A stretch of 64,000 nt of DNA from Ligilactobacillus sp900765635 (GTDB taxonomy: Bacteria > Bacillota > Bacilli > Lactobacillales > Lactobacillaceae), in assembly GCF_949152225.1 (NCBI RefSeq), contig NZ_CASCJC010000001.1, positions 1,736,001-1,800,000 of the forward strand, in the 5' to 3' direction. The notes under the pieces are model-generated. The model had not been told where the DNA came from. It searched no databases and was given only the letters and a program-made list of their open reading frames with translations. Below, piece by piece: positions 1 to 8,348 of the stretch. Within the stretch, counting starts at the first letter, position 1, and every line of letters starts with the position of its first letter. Position numbers and translations under genes: made by a program.

Positions 1-593
1 TCACCTTTTTAATGGAAATCATCGGCATCATCTATGGTATCATCGCCGGCTATTACGGCGGTTTAGTCGATAACATCATGATGCGCTTCTTAGATTTTAT
101 GTTAGTCTTACCAACATTGATGTTAATCATCGTTTTGGTTACGGTCATTCCACATTACAACATCTGGACTTTCATCTTGGTGATGGCCGCATTTTACTGG
201 GTTGGAACGGCTCGTTTGATTCGTTCCAAAGCACTATCCGAGTCGCGCAAAGACTATATCAGCGCTTCAAAGACCTCGGGCACCAGTGATCTTAAAATAA
301 TGTTTCGAGAATTACTTCCTAATTTAAGTTCTATTATCATTGTCGACGCTACTTTAAGTTTGGCTGCTAACATCGGGATCGAAGTTAGTTTGACCTTCTT
401 AGGGTTCGGTTTACCAAACGATGTGCCTAGTTTAGGAACCTTGATTGGTTATGCGACCGATCCAGACGTTTTAACCGGCATGCCATGGGTGTGGGTCCCT
501 GCATCAGTCCTCATCTTAGTTTTATGTGTCGGTATCAGTTATGTCGGAAATGTTTTGCGTAGAACGGCTGATGCCCGTCAGCGTTTGGGTTAA
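1..593 (+). CDS. Oligopeptide/dipeptide ABC transporter permease (OppC/DppC-type), 5' end cut by window edge
   Basis: The reading frame is open to the left edge of the window, so only the C-terminal two thirds of a membrane permease is present (typical length about 300 residues). An ATG at 12 is internal. The protein shows several hydrophobic segments and a good EAA-loop (ISASKTSGTSDLKIMFRELL), the cytoplasmic contact with the ATPase, followed by LPN as in OppC-family (binding-protein-dependent transport) permeases. It is followed 33 bases later by a family 5 solute-binding protein, so it belongs to a peptide importer. The ATPase genes are not visible and probably lie upstream. Substrate (oligo- or dipeptide) cannot be decided. 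Confidence 0.88.
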   Translation, partial: TFLMEIIGIIYGIIAGYYGGLVDNIMMRFLDFMLVLPTLMLIIVLVTVIPHYNIWTFILVMAAFYWVGTARLIRSKALSESRKDYISASKTSGTSDLKIMFRELLPNLSSIIIVDATLSLAANIGIEVSLTFLGFGLPNDVPSLGTLIGYATDPDVLTGMPWVWVPASVLILVLCVGISYVGNVLRRTADARQRLG

Positions 594-626
594 TTCTAAA
601 AAAATATGTAAAGGGGAAATAGCTTT

Positions 627-2378
627 ATGAAGTTAAGAAAATCACTTGCCTATATGGCAACCTTACTTTCTGTCGTTGCACTTAGTTTTGCTTCAGGCGC
701 TCAAAGCGTAGCCGCCGCTACAAAACAAGCTAATTTACCACTCGCTTATAACAATAAGAAAGCTGCTAAAAAAGGCGGTACACTTAAAATTGGTTATGTC
801 AGTGATTCAGCATTTAAAGGAATCTTTAACGATGGTTTATCCGATGACGCTAACGATTCTACCTTCGCACAATTTGGTGATATGCCATTATTTAAAACCG
901 ATGATAACTACAAGTTTGTCAAAGGTGGCGCAGCTGATATCTCATTTGATCAAAATGCTAAAACAGCCACAATCACCATCAACCCTAAAGTTAAATGGTC
1001 CGATGGTCAACCTTTAGTGGCTAAAGATATCGTTTATTCTTATGAAATCATCGCTAACAAAGATAGCGGCAGTTCACGTTACACTGATAGTTTGAAAAAC
1101 ATCGAAGGGATGGAAGAATACCACGAAGGTAAAGCTGACAGCATCTCTGGTTTAGAAATCAAAGATGATCACACCTTAGTGATCCACTTCAAGGAAATGA
1201 AACCCGGCATGACCACTTCTGGATCTGGTTATATTTGGGAAGTTGCTTCACCATATCACTACCTTAAAGACGTACCATTCAAAGACTTACAATCTTCCGA
1301 TAAAATCCGTAAAGCACCTTTATACTACGGCCCTTACATGATCAAAAAGATTGTTCAAGGCGAATCTATTGAATGGGTACCAAACCCATATTACTTTGGT
1401 AAAAAGCCTAAGTTTGACAAGATTACCATCGAAACAGTTTCTCCTTCTTCAGCAAGTGCTGCTTTGAAGTCTAAGAAATACGACATCTTATGGCAATTAC
1501 CAAGCTCTGTTTACGGTAAGAACAAAAAAGTTAACGGCTACGTTTACACCGGTAAACAAGAATTAGCTTATAATTACTTGGCATTTAAAGTTGGTAAATT
1601 TGACAACGAAACTTCTAAAAACGTCATGGATAAAAACGCTAAAATGAACAACCGCTCTTTGCGTCAAGCAATCGCTTATGCGATGAATATCCAACAAGTC
1701 AGCGACAAGTTTGGTTATGGTTTAAAGACTCGCGCAACAACGCTTATCCCACCTGCATTTGGTGATTACCACGACAAGAGCGTCAAAGGGTATGCTTATA
1801 ACTTGAAGAAAGCTAATAATCTTTTAGACAAAGCCGGCTACAAGAAAGGCAAAGATGGCTACAGAACCGATCCTAATGGTAAGAAGTTAACCATCTACCT
1901 CGCAGCAATGAGTGGTTCTGCCGACCAAGAAGCTATCATCAAAAACTACATCCAACAATGGAAAAAAGTTGGTTTACGTGTGAAACTTGTTAACGGTCGT
2001 CTCCTTGATTTCAATAATTTCTACGATAAAGTTCAAAACGACGTTAAGGGCATCGATATGTTCATGGGTGCATGGTCCTTATCTTCTGAACCATCCCCTA
2101 ACGACCTTTACAGCGAAGGTGCGCCATACAACATGTCTCGTTTCGTCTCTAAAGAAAACAACACGTTGTTAGCAAACATCGATTCTGCTAAATCATTCAA
2201 TACAAAATACCGCATCAAGCAATTCTACAAGTGGCAAGAATACATGAACAAAGAAGCTTATGTTGTGCCAATGCAATATTACTATGATGCAACTCCAGTA
2301 GCTAAAAACATCAAAGGTTACACTAACCAAGTAAGTAAGGGTTACTACCTCTGGGAAAATGTATCCTTCTCTAAATAA
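627..2378 (+). CDS. Peptide ABC transporter substrate-binding protein (SBP family 5, OppA-like)
   Basis: 583 residues, close to the usual length of OppA-type proteins. It captures peptides outside the membrane for the adjacent permease. The family signature region VKWSDGQPLVAKDIVYSYE is at about 122-140, and LRQAIAYAMN near 344 is also typical. The N-terminus is a signal peptide (KLRK, hydrophobic core, A-x-A type end near residue 30) but carries no lipobox cysteine; indeed I see no cysteine in the whole protein. Family members in Firmicutes are normally lipoproteins, so this one is either secreted, held by an uncleaved signal anchor, or bound to its permease. RBS AAAGGGGAAA precedes the ATG. 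A strong terminator follows. Confidence 0.9.
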   Translation: MKLRKSLAYMATLLSVVALSFASGAQSVAAATKQANLPLAYNNKKAAKKGGTLKIGYVSDSAFKGIFNDGLSDDANDSTFAQFGDMPLFKTDDNYKFVKGGAADISFDQNAKTATITINPKVKWSDGQPLVAKDIVYSYEIIANKDSGSSRYTDSLKNIEGMEEYHEGKADSISGLEIKDDHTLVIHFKEMKPGMTTSGSGYIWEVASPYHYLKDVPFKDLQSSDKIRKAPLYYGPYMIKKIVQGESIEWVPNPYYFGKKPKFDKITIETVSPSSASAALKSKKYDILWQLPSSVYGKNKKVNGYVYTGKQELAYNYLAFKVGKFDNETSKNVMDKNAKMNNRSLRQAIAYAMNIQQVSDKFGYGLKTRATTLIPPAFGDYHDKSVKGYAYNLKKANNLLDKAGYKKGKDGYRTDPNGKKLTIYLAAMSGSADQEAIIKNYIQQWKKVGLRVKLVNGRLLDFNNFYDKVQNDVKGIDMFMGAWSLSSEPSPNDLYSEGAPYNMSRFVSKENNTLLANIDSAKSFNTKYRIKQFYKWQEYMNKEAYVVPMQYYYDATPVAKNIKGYTNQVSKGYYLWENVSFSK

Positions 2379-2440
2379 TCGATAACAAAATACTTTTTAA
2401 CTAAGGTCATTTATTGACTACGGTTAGACAACTCCTTAAC

Positions 2441-2474
2441 CCGAGTGGGCTTGATGCTCCCACTCGGTTTTTTT
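2441..2474 (+). terminator. Intrinsic terminator of the peptide transporter operon
   Basis: Perfect 9-bp stem CCGAGTGGG (2441-2449) with CCCACTCGG (2459-2467), 9-base loop, then seven T. It ends the transporter transcript. Confidence 0.95.
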
Positions 2475-2494
2475 GCTCTTGGTCTAATTGAACC

Positions 2495-2573
2495 GATAGA
2501 GTCATCAGCAAAAATTAAAGTTATTAATTTTTAAGCCCTTTTTACTATTTTTCAGTAAGCAGGGCTTTTTTGT
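2495..2573 (+). repeat. Dispersed stem-loop repeat, copy A (terminator-like)
   Basis: About 79 bases sharing an A/T-rich lead (CAAAAATTAAA-g/a-TTATT) and a compound hairpin with copy B at 25511-25586. Stem AAGCCCT (2533-2539) pairs with AGGGCTT (2561-2567), inner TTACT/AGTAA, then a T run. The outer stem differs between copies but stays paired, so structure is kept while sequence drifts. It can act as a second terminator behind the transporter genes. Confidence 0.6.
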
Positions 2574-2669
2574 ATAAACATGAAAAAGAGGTCTCATTTT
2601 TTCAAAACTTTTGCGTTATAATAAAAATAATCTTTTTATTTTACCATTAATTTTCATAAGGGGGTTTTC

Positions 2670-4109
2670 ATGATGAGTAATCTCATCAAGAAACGATATA
2701 TCGCTTGGCCCGTCTTGGCTTTGATGGATTTTGTTACCGTAATCGGTTTTGATGACATCATCTACAACTTCAAAAACCAAGGCTTAGGCGTGGTCACATC
2801 ATGGATTATTATGTTGTTTGTTTATGTTTTGCCTTACGAACTAATCGTAGGTAATCTAGGTTCGGCTTTTAGTAAGGAGTCAGGTGGTATGTCATCGTGG
2901 GTCCGTAAGACTTCAGGTGATAACTGGGGCTACCTTTGTGCCTGGATTTATTGGGTAACTGGTTTGCCTTACCTAGTCGATGTCGCCAATTCAATGGTCG
3001 TTTCTTTTGGGTGGTTGATTTGGGGTGATAACTCGATGGAAGACAAATTGACCAACTCGCAATTCGCCTTAGCTACTGCAATTATTTTTATTTTATTCAT
3101 TTGGGTGCAACATCGCCTAAAAAACTCATTACAAGTGCTTAGCATCCTAGGCGGGGGCGCCATGTTTATCATGTCGATCATGTTTGTCTTTATGACCTTT
3201 GTTTCACTTGGGCAAGGTGGTCACATTGCCACACAGCCTTTTTCAGCTAAAGCTTTCTTGCCAACCTTAGACATGAAGTTTTTATCGTCTCTTGGGCTAT
3301 TAATCTTTGCGATGAACGGCGCTGAATTTGTTGCGCCCTACGTCACACAGATGAAAGATGGCAAGCGTGATTTCCCACGGGCAATGATCATGTTAGCTGT
3401 CATGACCGCCTTTTTAACCGTGTTAGGCTCATTTTCTTTAGGCGTCTTCTTTAATGCCCATCATTTACCACATGATTTGAAGATGAACGGTTCATACTAT
3501 GCTTTCTTAGCTTTAGGTCAACAATTTCATCTTGGCAAATCCTTAATGTATCTGTTTGCCATCACGCAAGCTTTATACATGTGTGCGCAACTAGCCGTCT
3601 TATTAGATGCTGGTACACGGATGTTTTTATCCGATACCGCTAAACAATTCTTGCCAAGCAAATTAACTAAGACTAATGAACAAGGCCTACCAATCAACGG
3701 TTATTGGCTTACTACCATCATTTGTACCGTGATTTTACTTTTGAGTGCAACGCTGCCTGAAATGACCGATATCTTTAACTGGTTATTAAACATCAACGGA
3801 ATCGTTTCGCCTTACTCAACGTGCTTTTTATTCTGGGCGTTCATCAAGATTCGCTTAAAAGAAGATGAATTTCCTTCTGAGTATGTCTTCTTAAAAAATC
3901 GTAAATTAGCTTTAGCCGTGGGAATCTGGTGTTTTGTGGCGACCTTTGTCTGTGCAACTGCCGGAATCTTCCCAACCGATGCCACACCTGGCACCGCTAA
4001 ATATACCCATGAGTTAATCTTAAACATCGTCTTACCAATCTTGATGATTGCACTCGGTGTGATCTTACCATTGATTGCGAAGTGGGAAAAACAAAAGAAC
4101 TTAAACTAA
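2670..4109 (+). CDS. APC-superfamily amino acid permease
   Basis: 479 residues with about twelve hydrophobic segments, the normal size and layout of amino acid/polyamine/organocation transporters. The N-terminal part resembles the TM1 region of the family (YIAWPVLALMDFVTVIGFDDI), and SKESGGMSSWVRK near 70-80 is the typical loop after TM2. It imports or exchanges an amino acid at the cytoplasmic membrane; whether it is an antiporter of the glutamate/GABA type or a uniporter cannot be told. RBS AAGGGGG lies 6 bases before the ATG; a -10 TATAAT is at 2617-2622. Monocistronic, ended by the hairpin at 4114. Confidence 0.88.
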   Translation: MMSNLIKKRYIAWPVLALMDFVTVIGFDDIIYNFKNQGLGVVTSWIIMLFVYVLPYELIVGNLGSAFSKESGGMSSWVRKTSGDNWGYLCAWIYWVTGLPYLVDVANSMVVSFGWLIWGDNSMEDKLTNSQFALATAIIFILFIWVQHRLKNSLQVLSILGGGAMFIMSIMFVFMTFVSLGQGGHIATQPFSAKAFLPTLDMKFLSSLGLLIFAMNGAEFVAPYVTQMKDGKRDFPRAMIMLAVMTAFLTVLGSFSLGVFFNAHHLPHDLKMNGSYYAFLALGQQFHLGKSLMYLFAITQALYMCAQLAVLLDAGTRMFLSDTAKQFLPSKLTKTNEQGLPINGYWLTTIICTVILLLSATLPEMTDIFNWLLNINGIVSPYSTCFLFWAFIKIRLKEDEFPSEYVFLKNRKLALAVGIWCFVATFVCATAGIFPTDATPGTAKYTHELILNIVLPILMIALGVILPLIAKWEKQKNLN

Positions 4110-4113
4110 ACAA

Positions 4114-4154
4114 AAAACCAATGTAGTTTAATGGACTGCATTGGTTTTATTTTT
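4114..4154. terminator. Intrinsic terminator after the APC permease
   Basis: Stem AAAACCAATG (4114-4123) with CATTGGTTTT (4139-4148), extended inward, with T-rich tail on + and A-run on the other side, so it can act in both directions. Confidence 0.85.
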
Positions 4155-4221
4155 TATCAAACAGTTTTATGCGTTGCTTATTTTTACTATAATGCTTACA
4201 AACATTTAAGAGGAATCTATT

Positions 4222-4328
4222 ATGAAAGAACCATTCAAACAAAAATGGAATAGAAAAAATGGTTTATTTTAGGGGCATACACGCCAGTGATTTATATGTT
4301 TTTCAAAATGTTGTTTGAGCACTACTAA
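4222..4328 (+). pseudogene. Small membrane-peptide ORF, apparently frameshifted at an A6 run
   Basis: A -10 box TATAAT (4188-4193) and RBS AAGAGGA precede ATG 4222, which reads MKEPFKQKWNRKNGLF and stops at 4270. If the A6 run at about 4254-4259 were A7, the frame would continue as RKKWFILGAYTPVIYMFFKM... to a stop at 4326-4328, a basic head followed by one membrane segment (about 35 residues). It then ends just before a terminator at 4347. Promoter, RBS, ORF and terminator together suggest a real tiny gene that is mutated, mis-assembled, or decoded by slippage. I recognise no family. Confidence 0.4.
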
Positions 4329-4346
4329 AACGTCTTAATTAACCAA

Positions 4347-4376
4347 AATACCTTCTATACTTGGAGGGTATTTTTT
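4347..4376 (+). terminator. Intrinsic terminator after the tiny ORF
   Basis: 9-bp stem AATACCTTC (4347-4355) with GGAGGGTATT (4363-4372, one G-T pair) and T6 (4371-4376). Confidence 0.75.
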
Positions 4377-4434
4377 AGCTATTTTAAAAGAAGTAGCACC
4401 GAAAGTAAGGCGCAAATCTTTCAATGCTACCATC

Positions 4435-4476
4435 AAAAAAACGACCTAACCGTAGTCAAATACCACAATTAGGTCG
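4435..4476 (-). terminator. Intrinsic terminator of the minus-strand small-gene cluster
   Basis: CGACCTAA (4442-4449) pairs with TTAGGTCG (4469-4476); on the minus strand the stem is followed by T7 (A-run 4435-4441). It would end transcripts coming from 5117 through 4556. Confidence 0.8.
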
Positions 4477-4555
4477 GATATATTTAAAGCATCCTTACAT
4501 AAGTTTTTTACCATTTGCGCAGATTGACGTAGACATGCTTTAAAAACAGCAAACC

Positions 4556-4633
4556 TTACTCAACCTCTTTTATGAAGTAACCAAACGACACGATCAAAAA
4601 CAAATACATTGGCAAATAACCTGTTAGATACAT
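4556..4633 (-). pseudogene. C-terminal remnant duplicating the 74-residue membrane protein
   Basis: Frame MYLTGYLPMYLFLIVSFG followed by YFIKEVE, 25 residues. It matches the end of the neighbour at 4690-4914 (LYLPFYAFIALGFFYFIKDAK) in pattern: YLP, hydrophobic run, G, YFIK plus acid. An in-frame stop lies 4 codons upstream of the ATG and there is no obvious RBS, so this looks like the tail of a decayed tandem copy. Confidence 0.45.
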
Positions 4634-4689
4634 GTCAAAATGTTAATATATTCTTTGTTTTTTATATCGCAATTCGCTTGATCAAAACC

Positions 4690-4914
4690 TCATTTTGCAT
4701 CCTTTATAAAATAGAAGAATCCAAGTGCAATAAATGCATAAAAAGGAAGATACAGCGTTTGAAATCCTTGTAACACACACAATGTAGTAAGAGCTAAAAA
4801 CAATATAAAAGTTCCCCGATTCCTTCTTAGTTTCACCGCAAAAGGATGATTTCTAAACATCCTAGAAATTATAATACTTAGTAATGCGATTAATGCTAAA
4901 ATAATATAATTCAT
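4690..4914 (-). CDS. Small membrane protein of unknown function (74 aa)
   Basis: Three hydrophobic segments (about 2-18, 35-51, 55-70) separated by a basic loop (RNHPFAVKLRRNRG). A very strong RBS GGGGGAAG stands 6 bases before the ATG, which argues it is truly translated. It lies downstream of another short, signal-peptide-like ORF (4981-5117) and upstream of a decayed copy of its own tail; a terminator at 4435-4476 closes the group. Size and arrangement recall bacteriocin-immunity or small regulatory membrane proteins, but I recognise no family and do not assign a function. Confidence 0.6.
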   Translation of the reverse strand: MNYIILALIALLSIIISRMFRNHPFAVKLRRNRGTFILFLALTTLCVLQGFQTLYLPFYAFIALGFFYFIKDAK

Positions 4915-4980
4915 AGCTTACTTCCCCCGTTTATACTGTATAAATCTGATAAATTCATGTTAGATACATGTCCAATATGA

Positions 4981-5117
4981 TTAATTGCCTTCCTCCGCCA
5001 AAGCCACCCTTTTATTAACCAAAGCGCTTTCATGAATATGAAAAATAGGTTTTGTTATCCCCGGAATAACAGACACACCTAGCGTTAACAATGAGATACC
5101 TAATAACATTTTTTCAT
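4981..5117 (-). pseudogene. Short secreted/membrane peptide gene with apparent frameshift at A6
   Basis: RBS AGGGGG is 9 bases before ATG (5115-5117). That ATG reads MKKCY and stops. One extra A in the A6 run (T6 at 5109-5114 on the given strand) would join it to MLLGISLLTLGVSVIPGITK and on to ...ALAEEGN, giving about 45 residues: MKK head, hydrophobic core, then a short polar tail, like a peptide precursor. The internal ATG at 5109 is too far from the RBS to be a good start. It lies 66 bases upstream of the 74-residue membrane protein, likely in one transcript. No family recognised. Confidence 0.4.
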
Positions 5118-5169
5118 TTCTACATCCCCCTGTAGTATGATAAATGTTTTTAAGCTATTTATTATCGTT

Positions 5170-5208
5170 ATTATAATATATAACAAAAAATATCGAGATA
5201 TATTTTGT
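5170..5208 (-). promoter_or_regulatory. Candidate promoter with overlapping palindromic operator
   Basis: On the minus strand a -10 TATAAT (5170-5175) lies 17 bases from a poor -35 that falls inside an inverted repeat: ACAAAAAATATC (5183-5194), 2 bases, GATATATTTTGT (5197-5208), 11 of 12 pairs. Position suggests a regulator site controlling the small-gene cluster. Confidence 0.5.
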
Positions 5209-5262
5209 ACAAATTAATTAATAGTGTCGCCTTATTTCGCTGTTTTTCTTACTAAAATAGTT

Positions 5263-5302
5263 AAAAAAGTCCTCTTCGCTGGATAATTCCAACAAAGAGG
5301 AC
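5263..5302 (-). terminator. Intrinsic terminator of the walRKHIJ operon
   Basis: GTCCTCTTCG (5269-5278) pairs with CAAAGAGGAC (5293-5302); T6 follows on the minus strand. It lies 57 bases after the walJ stop. Confidence 0.85.
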
Positions 5303-5358
5303 AAGCTAACTTTAATCTTTGACGACTACACTAGCAATCAAGTTTGACCAGGAACCTT

Positions 5359-6171
5359 TTAAATTTCCGTTAACGGTGTGGCACACTCCGGATCGGTATC
5401 TAGCAACGCAAAATCTTGTCCGACCGCCACATCTTGGCCTTTCATGATCATTTCGACCGTCAGATGCGCTAATTCTTTCATGTTATTTTCCCTGCTTAAA
5501 TGCCCTAGATAAATCTTTTTAGTCCGATTTCCCATGACATCAATCAAAGCTTGCGCCCCATCTTCATTTGACAAATGTCCTTGATCGCCTAAGATGCGTT
5601 GTTTTAAAGACCACGGATAAGCTCCCATCCTTAACATCTCTAAGTCGTGATTACATTCAAACAAATAACCATCTGCATTTGCGACTAGCCCCGCAACACG
5701 ACTCGACACATAACCGGTATCAGTTACGATGGCAAAGGTTTTGTTGTTGTGATGCAACGCATAAAACTGTGGATTAGCTGCATCGTGTGACACCGCAAAG
5801 CTTTGGACATCGATGTCGCCTAAGGTTTTGATTTGTTCAGGCTCGAAAAGATGCTTTTGTGCACTCGGTATCTGACCTATTTTATCGCCTAAAGCCTGCC
5901 AAGTCTTTTCGTTAGCATAAATGTCTAAACCATACCGTCTAGCCAAGACCCCGACTCCCTTGCAATGGTCGCTGTGCTCATGACTTAGCAACAAACTATC
6001 GACTTGCGCTAATGACCGGCCAATCGAGTTCATCAATTCTTCGAGTTTTTTACCAGACAAGCCGGCATCAACGAGAATTTTTTGTTTAGGCGTCTCGAAA
6101 TAAGTCGCATTCCCACCGCTACCACTCGCTAAAATGCTGACTTTCAAAGCATCGCTATTATCGTCTACCAT
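5359..6171 (-). CDS. walJ: WalJ/YycJ metallo-beta-lactamase-fold hydrolase
   Basis: 270 residues, normal for YycJ. The metal motif SHEHSDH is at about 63-69 and the strand SILASGSGGNATY at 12-24 is typical of the family. A soluble cytoplasmic MBL-fold protein; YycJ has been linked to coordination of cell division/DNA processing with the WalRK system, the exact substrate being unsettled. Last gene of the operon, 18 bases after yycI; RBS GAAAGGG. In many lactic bacteria htrA follows; here a terminator follows instead. Confidence 0.93.
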   Translation of the reverse strand: MVDDNSDALKVSILASGSGGNATYFETPKQKILVDAGLSGKKLEELMNSIGRSLAQVDSLLLSHEHSDHCKGVGVLARRYGLDIYANEKTWQALGDKIGQIPSAQKHLFEPEQIKTLGDIDVQSFAVSHDAANPQFYALHHNNKTFAIVTDTGYVSSRVAGLVANADGYLFECNHDLEMLRMGAYPWSLKQRILGDQGHLSNEDGAQALIDVMGNRTKKIYLGHLSRENNMKELAHLTVEMIMKGQDVAVGQDFALLDTDPECATPLTEI

Positions 6172-6189
6172 GTTTTTGACCCTTTCTAA

Positions 6190-6999
6190 CTAGTTAATGT
6201 TCATCGTGCCATCGATCACAGCCCCCGTAAAGGCGTTGATGCGGCGATAAACCACGCTTTCAGAAGATTTATTTTTAATCGAAAAATTCCAAGTTGGAAT
6301 ATAAATCGTGCTGCCATTGACTGCTAGTAATTTAGAATAACCCAAATGACACCATTCAACGCTACTATTATAGGGCAATTTATTGTATTGATACAACCAA
6401 ATTAGCGCCCTTTTTTGACTGATAGTCTTCTTTTTTTCACGCAAAATTTGGAGGTTATCCAGATACGTTTGAACATAACCTGTCACATAGCCATCCTTAA
6501 TGCTAAAGCTAATTGCACCGTCTTCGGAATAAAGTGGCAGCCCATAGATTTCTTGAAAACAAATTGCGCGCTTATCGGTTGATAAATCCGCTGTGTAAAC
6601 ATAATCTTGCCCATTACTAATAAGTGTTTTATTATCTAAAATTGTTTTTAGCGTTTGTTTTAAACCTTTTTTATCATCTATTTTGATTGGACTAACAAAA
6701 TTTACTTCTAAACGATTATTAACATATGTCCAACTAACATTTTTTAAAGTCTGAGCTTGGCGTTGCAAAGAATCTTCGTTTGTACTTGCTAAGTAAAATC
6801 CTGTCGACGTTTTATCCGACAGATTCCCATAGCTAATCTGTTCGCTTCGAATACTTTTCATAATAGAGTTTGTCGCATCTTCTCTTGAATTAGTCACAGA
6901 AATAAGCTGACTGTTTTGGCGTAAAAACGATACGACCAAGAAGATGTCTAAAGCGATGAATGTAATAAAAAAGATCCATTCGATTCGTTTGAAATTCAT
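6190..6999 (-). CDS. yycI: WalI/YycI regulator of WalK
   Basis: 269 residues; one N-terminal membrane segment (about 9-25) and an extracytoplasmic domain, as in YycI. YycH and YycI form a membrane complex that modulates WalK activity. RBS GGGGAGGAG 5 bases before ATG. Placed between yycH and walJ, the standard order. Identification rests on position, length and topology, plus family-like patterns such as NKLPYNSSVEW near 211. Confidence 0.88.
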   Translation of the reverse strand: MNFKRIEWIFFITFIALDIFLVVSFLRQNSQLISVTNSREDATNSIMKSIRSEQISYGNLSDKTSTGFYLASTNEDSLQRQAQTLKNVSWTYVNNRLEVNFVSPIKIDDKKGLKQTLKTILDNKTLISNGQDYVYTADLSTDKRAICFQEIYGLPLYSEDGAISFSIKDGYVTGYVQTYLDNLQILREKKKTISQKRALIWLYQYNKLPYNSSVEWCHLGYSKLLAVNGSTIYIPTWNFSIKNKSSESVVYRRINAFTGAVIDGTMNIN

Positions 7000-7013
7000 C
7001 TTTTCTCCTCCCC

Positions 7014-8348
7014 TTACTCTATTGGTAAAAAGTTCCCTAACAACAAATCTTGATAATCACACCAAGAACCTTGATACTTCACGAAATATGTGGGCGTCAA
7101 ATCAACCACCATATCAGCACTAGCATTATCAGACCATCGATACCCAATTGTTAAATCACTTAACTCATCAAGCTTCACACCTGACTGTTGCAACTGTTCT
7201 AACATGCTATCTGTCGTTGGCAATTGTGACGCTTGCCCATTGGCTGGTACTGGAATTTGCAAAGTATCTAAAGAAAAGTCAAGCCGTCTAGCCCCATTAG
7301 ACTTTGTTTGAGCCTTAAAAGTTCCATAACAATTTTTAGCAATAATAGGATAGCTATTAATATAGCTACGATAAGTTACTGTTGCTGTCTTTGCATTATA
7401 ATTATCATAGCGAATATCGTCTAAAGCCAAGCCTAAAGAACTCAACAAATCAAAATTAGCCTTTAAGTTATAATAAAGCGAACGTTTGCCGTCAAGATCT
7501 AGGCGTGATTCATTATAATTATCAAACGTTACTTCTCCGCTTTGATTATTAACAGTCAATTTTTTACCATTATCATCAGAATAAACTGTCACTTCTTTTT
7601 GCTCTCTAGTCGTAATCGAACTACTGTTACTTGTTCCTAATAGCCTTCCAATATAAACACCTGCATTTTCTTTATTGACTAAATAACTATATTTAGGCAC
7701 ACTGACCGGTTGAGGATAAGTGATAACATAGTTTGAACCTATTTTACGATAATCAATCTCTGTTTTCTTTACACGATTATCCTGTAACAATTGCGCAGCT
7801 TTGGTACTAGTTTTTTCTTTAGAAACCATCTGGTAAACTTGCCTTTTACTATCATTTAACAAATAAGCATGATACGGTGCTTTTAAGGATAAAACAATCC
7901 AATTAAAGTCGTATTTTGGCGTCTTTTTTTGTGCTTTTTTACGTGCAAAAAGTAGCGTTGAAACCCGATCAGGATAACGTAATACCACTGCATTTTTAAG
8001 CGTTAGATAGTGTAAATAATCCTTATCACTAGTAACTTTCATTTGCTTGAGCTTTTGTGCATTCCAATTTTTACCTAAGTCCTTGATATTACGAATTAAG
8101 TCGATTTTCTTGCTCGAAATCAAATAATGTTGCTCATTGGTTACATTATATAAAATGCTCGTTGGAAAATAAATATCGGTTATATCATAGCCATTATCCT
8201 GTCGAACCGTTGTTGAATCCTTTTGTTCATTAGTCACCGGTCTTTGAAACGTGGCTGGATTAATCCAGATTAAAGCCGAAAATAAAATACTGATTAGGAT
8301 TGTTATCGTCAAGCAGATATGCAATAAATTTTGTCTAATCTTCTTCAT
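7014..8348 (-). CDS. yycH: WalH/YycH regulator of WalK
   Basis: I choose ATG 8346-8348 (MKKIRQNLLHICLTITILIS), preceded by GAGGAGG at 9 bases; the longer frame to 8450 only runs inside walK. The protein is 444 residues with one N-terminal membrane segment (about 10-30) and a large extracytoplasmic part, as in YycH. The start overlaps the 3' end of walK by 14 bases, which suggests translational coupling. It acts with YycI to tune the WalK kinase. Confidence 0.9.
   Translation of the reverse strand: MKKIRQNLLHICLTITILISILFSALIWINPATFQRPVTNEQKDSTTVRQDNGYDITDIYFPTSILYNVTNEQHYLISSKKIDLIRNIKDLGKNWNAQKLKQMKVTSDKDYLHYLTLKNAVVLRYPDRVSTLLFARKKAQKKTPKYDFNWIVLSLKAPYHAYLLNDSKRQVYQMVSKEKTSTKAAQLLQDNRVKKTEIDYRKIGSNYVITYPQPVSVPKYSYLVNKENAGVYIGRLLGTSNSSSITTREQKEVTVYSDDNGKKLTVNNQSGEVTFDNYNESRLDLDGKRSLYYNLKANFDLLSSLGLALDDIRYDNYNAKTATVTYRSYINSYPIIAKNCYGTFKAQTKSNGARRLDFSLDTLQIPVPANGQASQLPTTDSMLEQLQQSGVKLDELSDLTIGYRWSDNASADMVVDLTPTYFVKYQGSWCDYQDLLLGNFLPIE

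Noticed and set aside
2413..4460. 14-base inverted match TTGACTACGGTTAG (2413-2427) and its complement (about 4445-4460)
   Set aside because: A match of this length is expected by chance several times in 64 kb on both strands.
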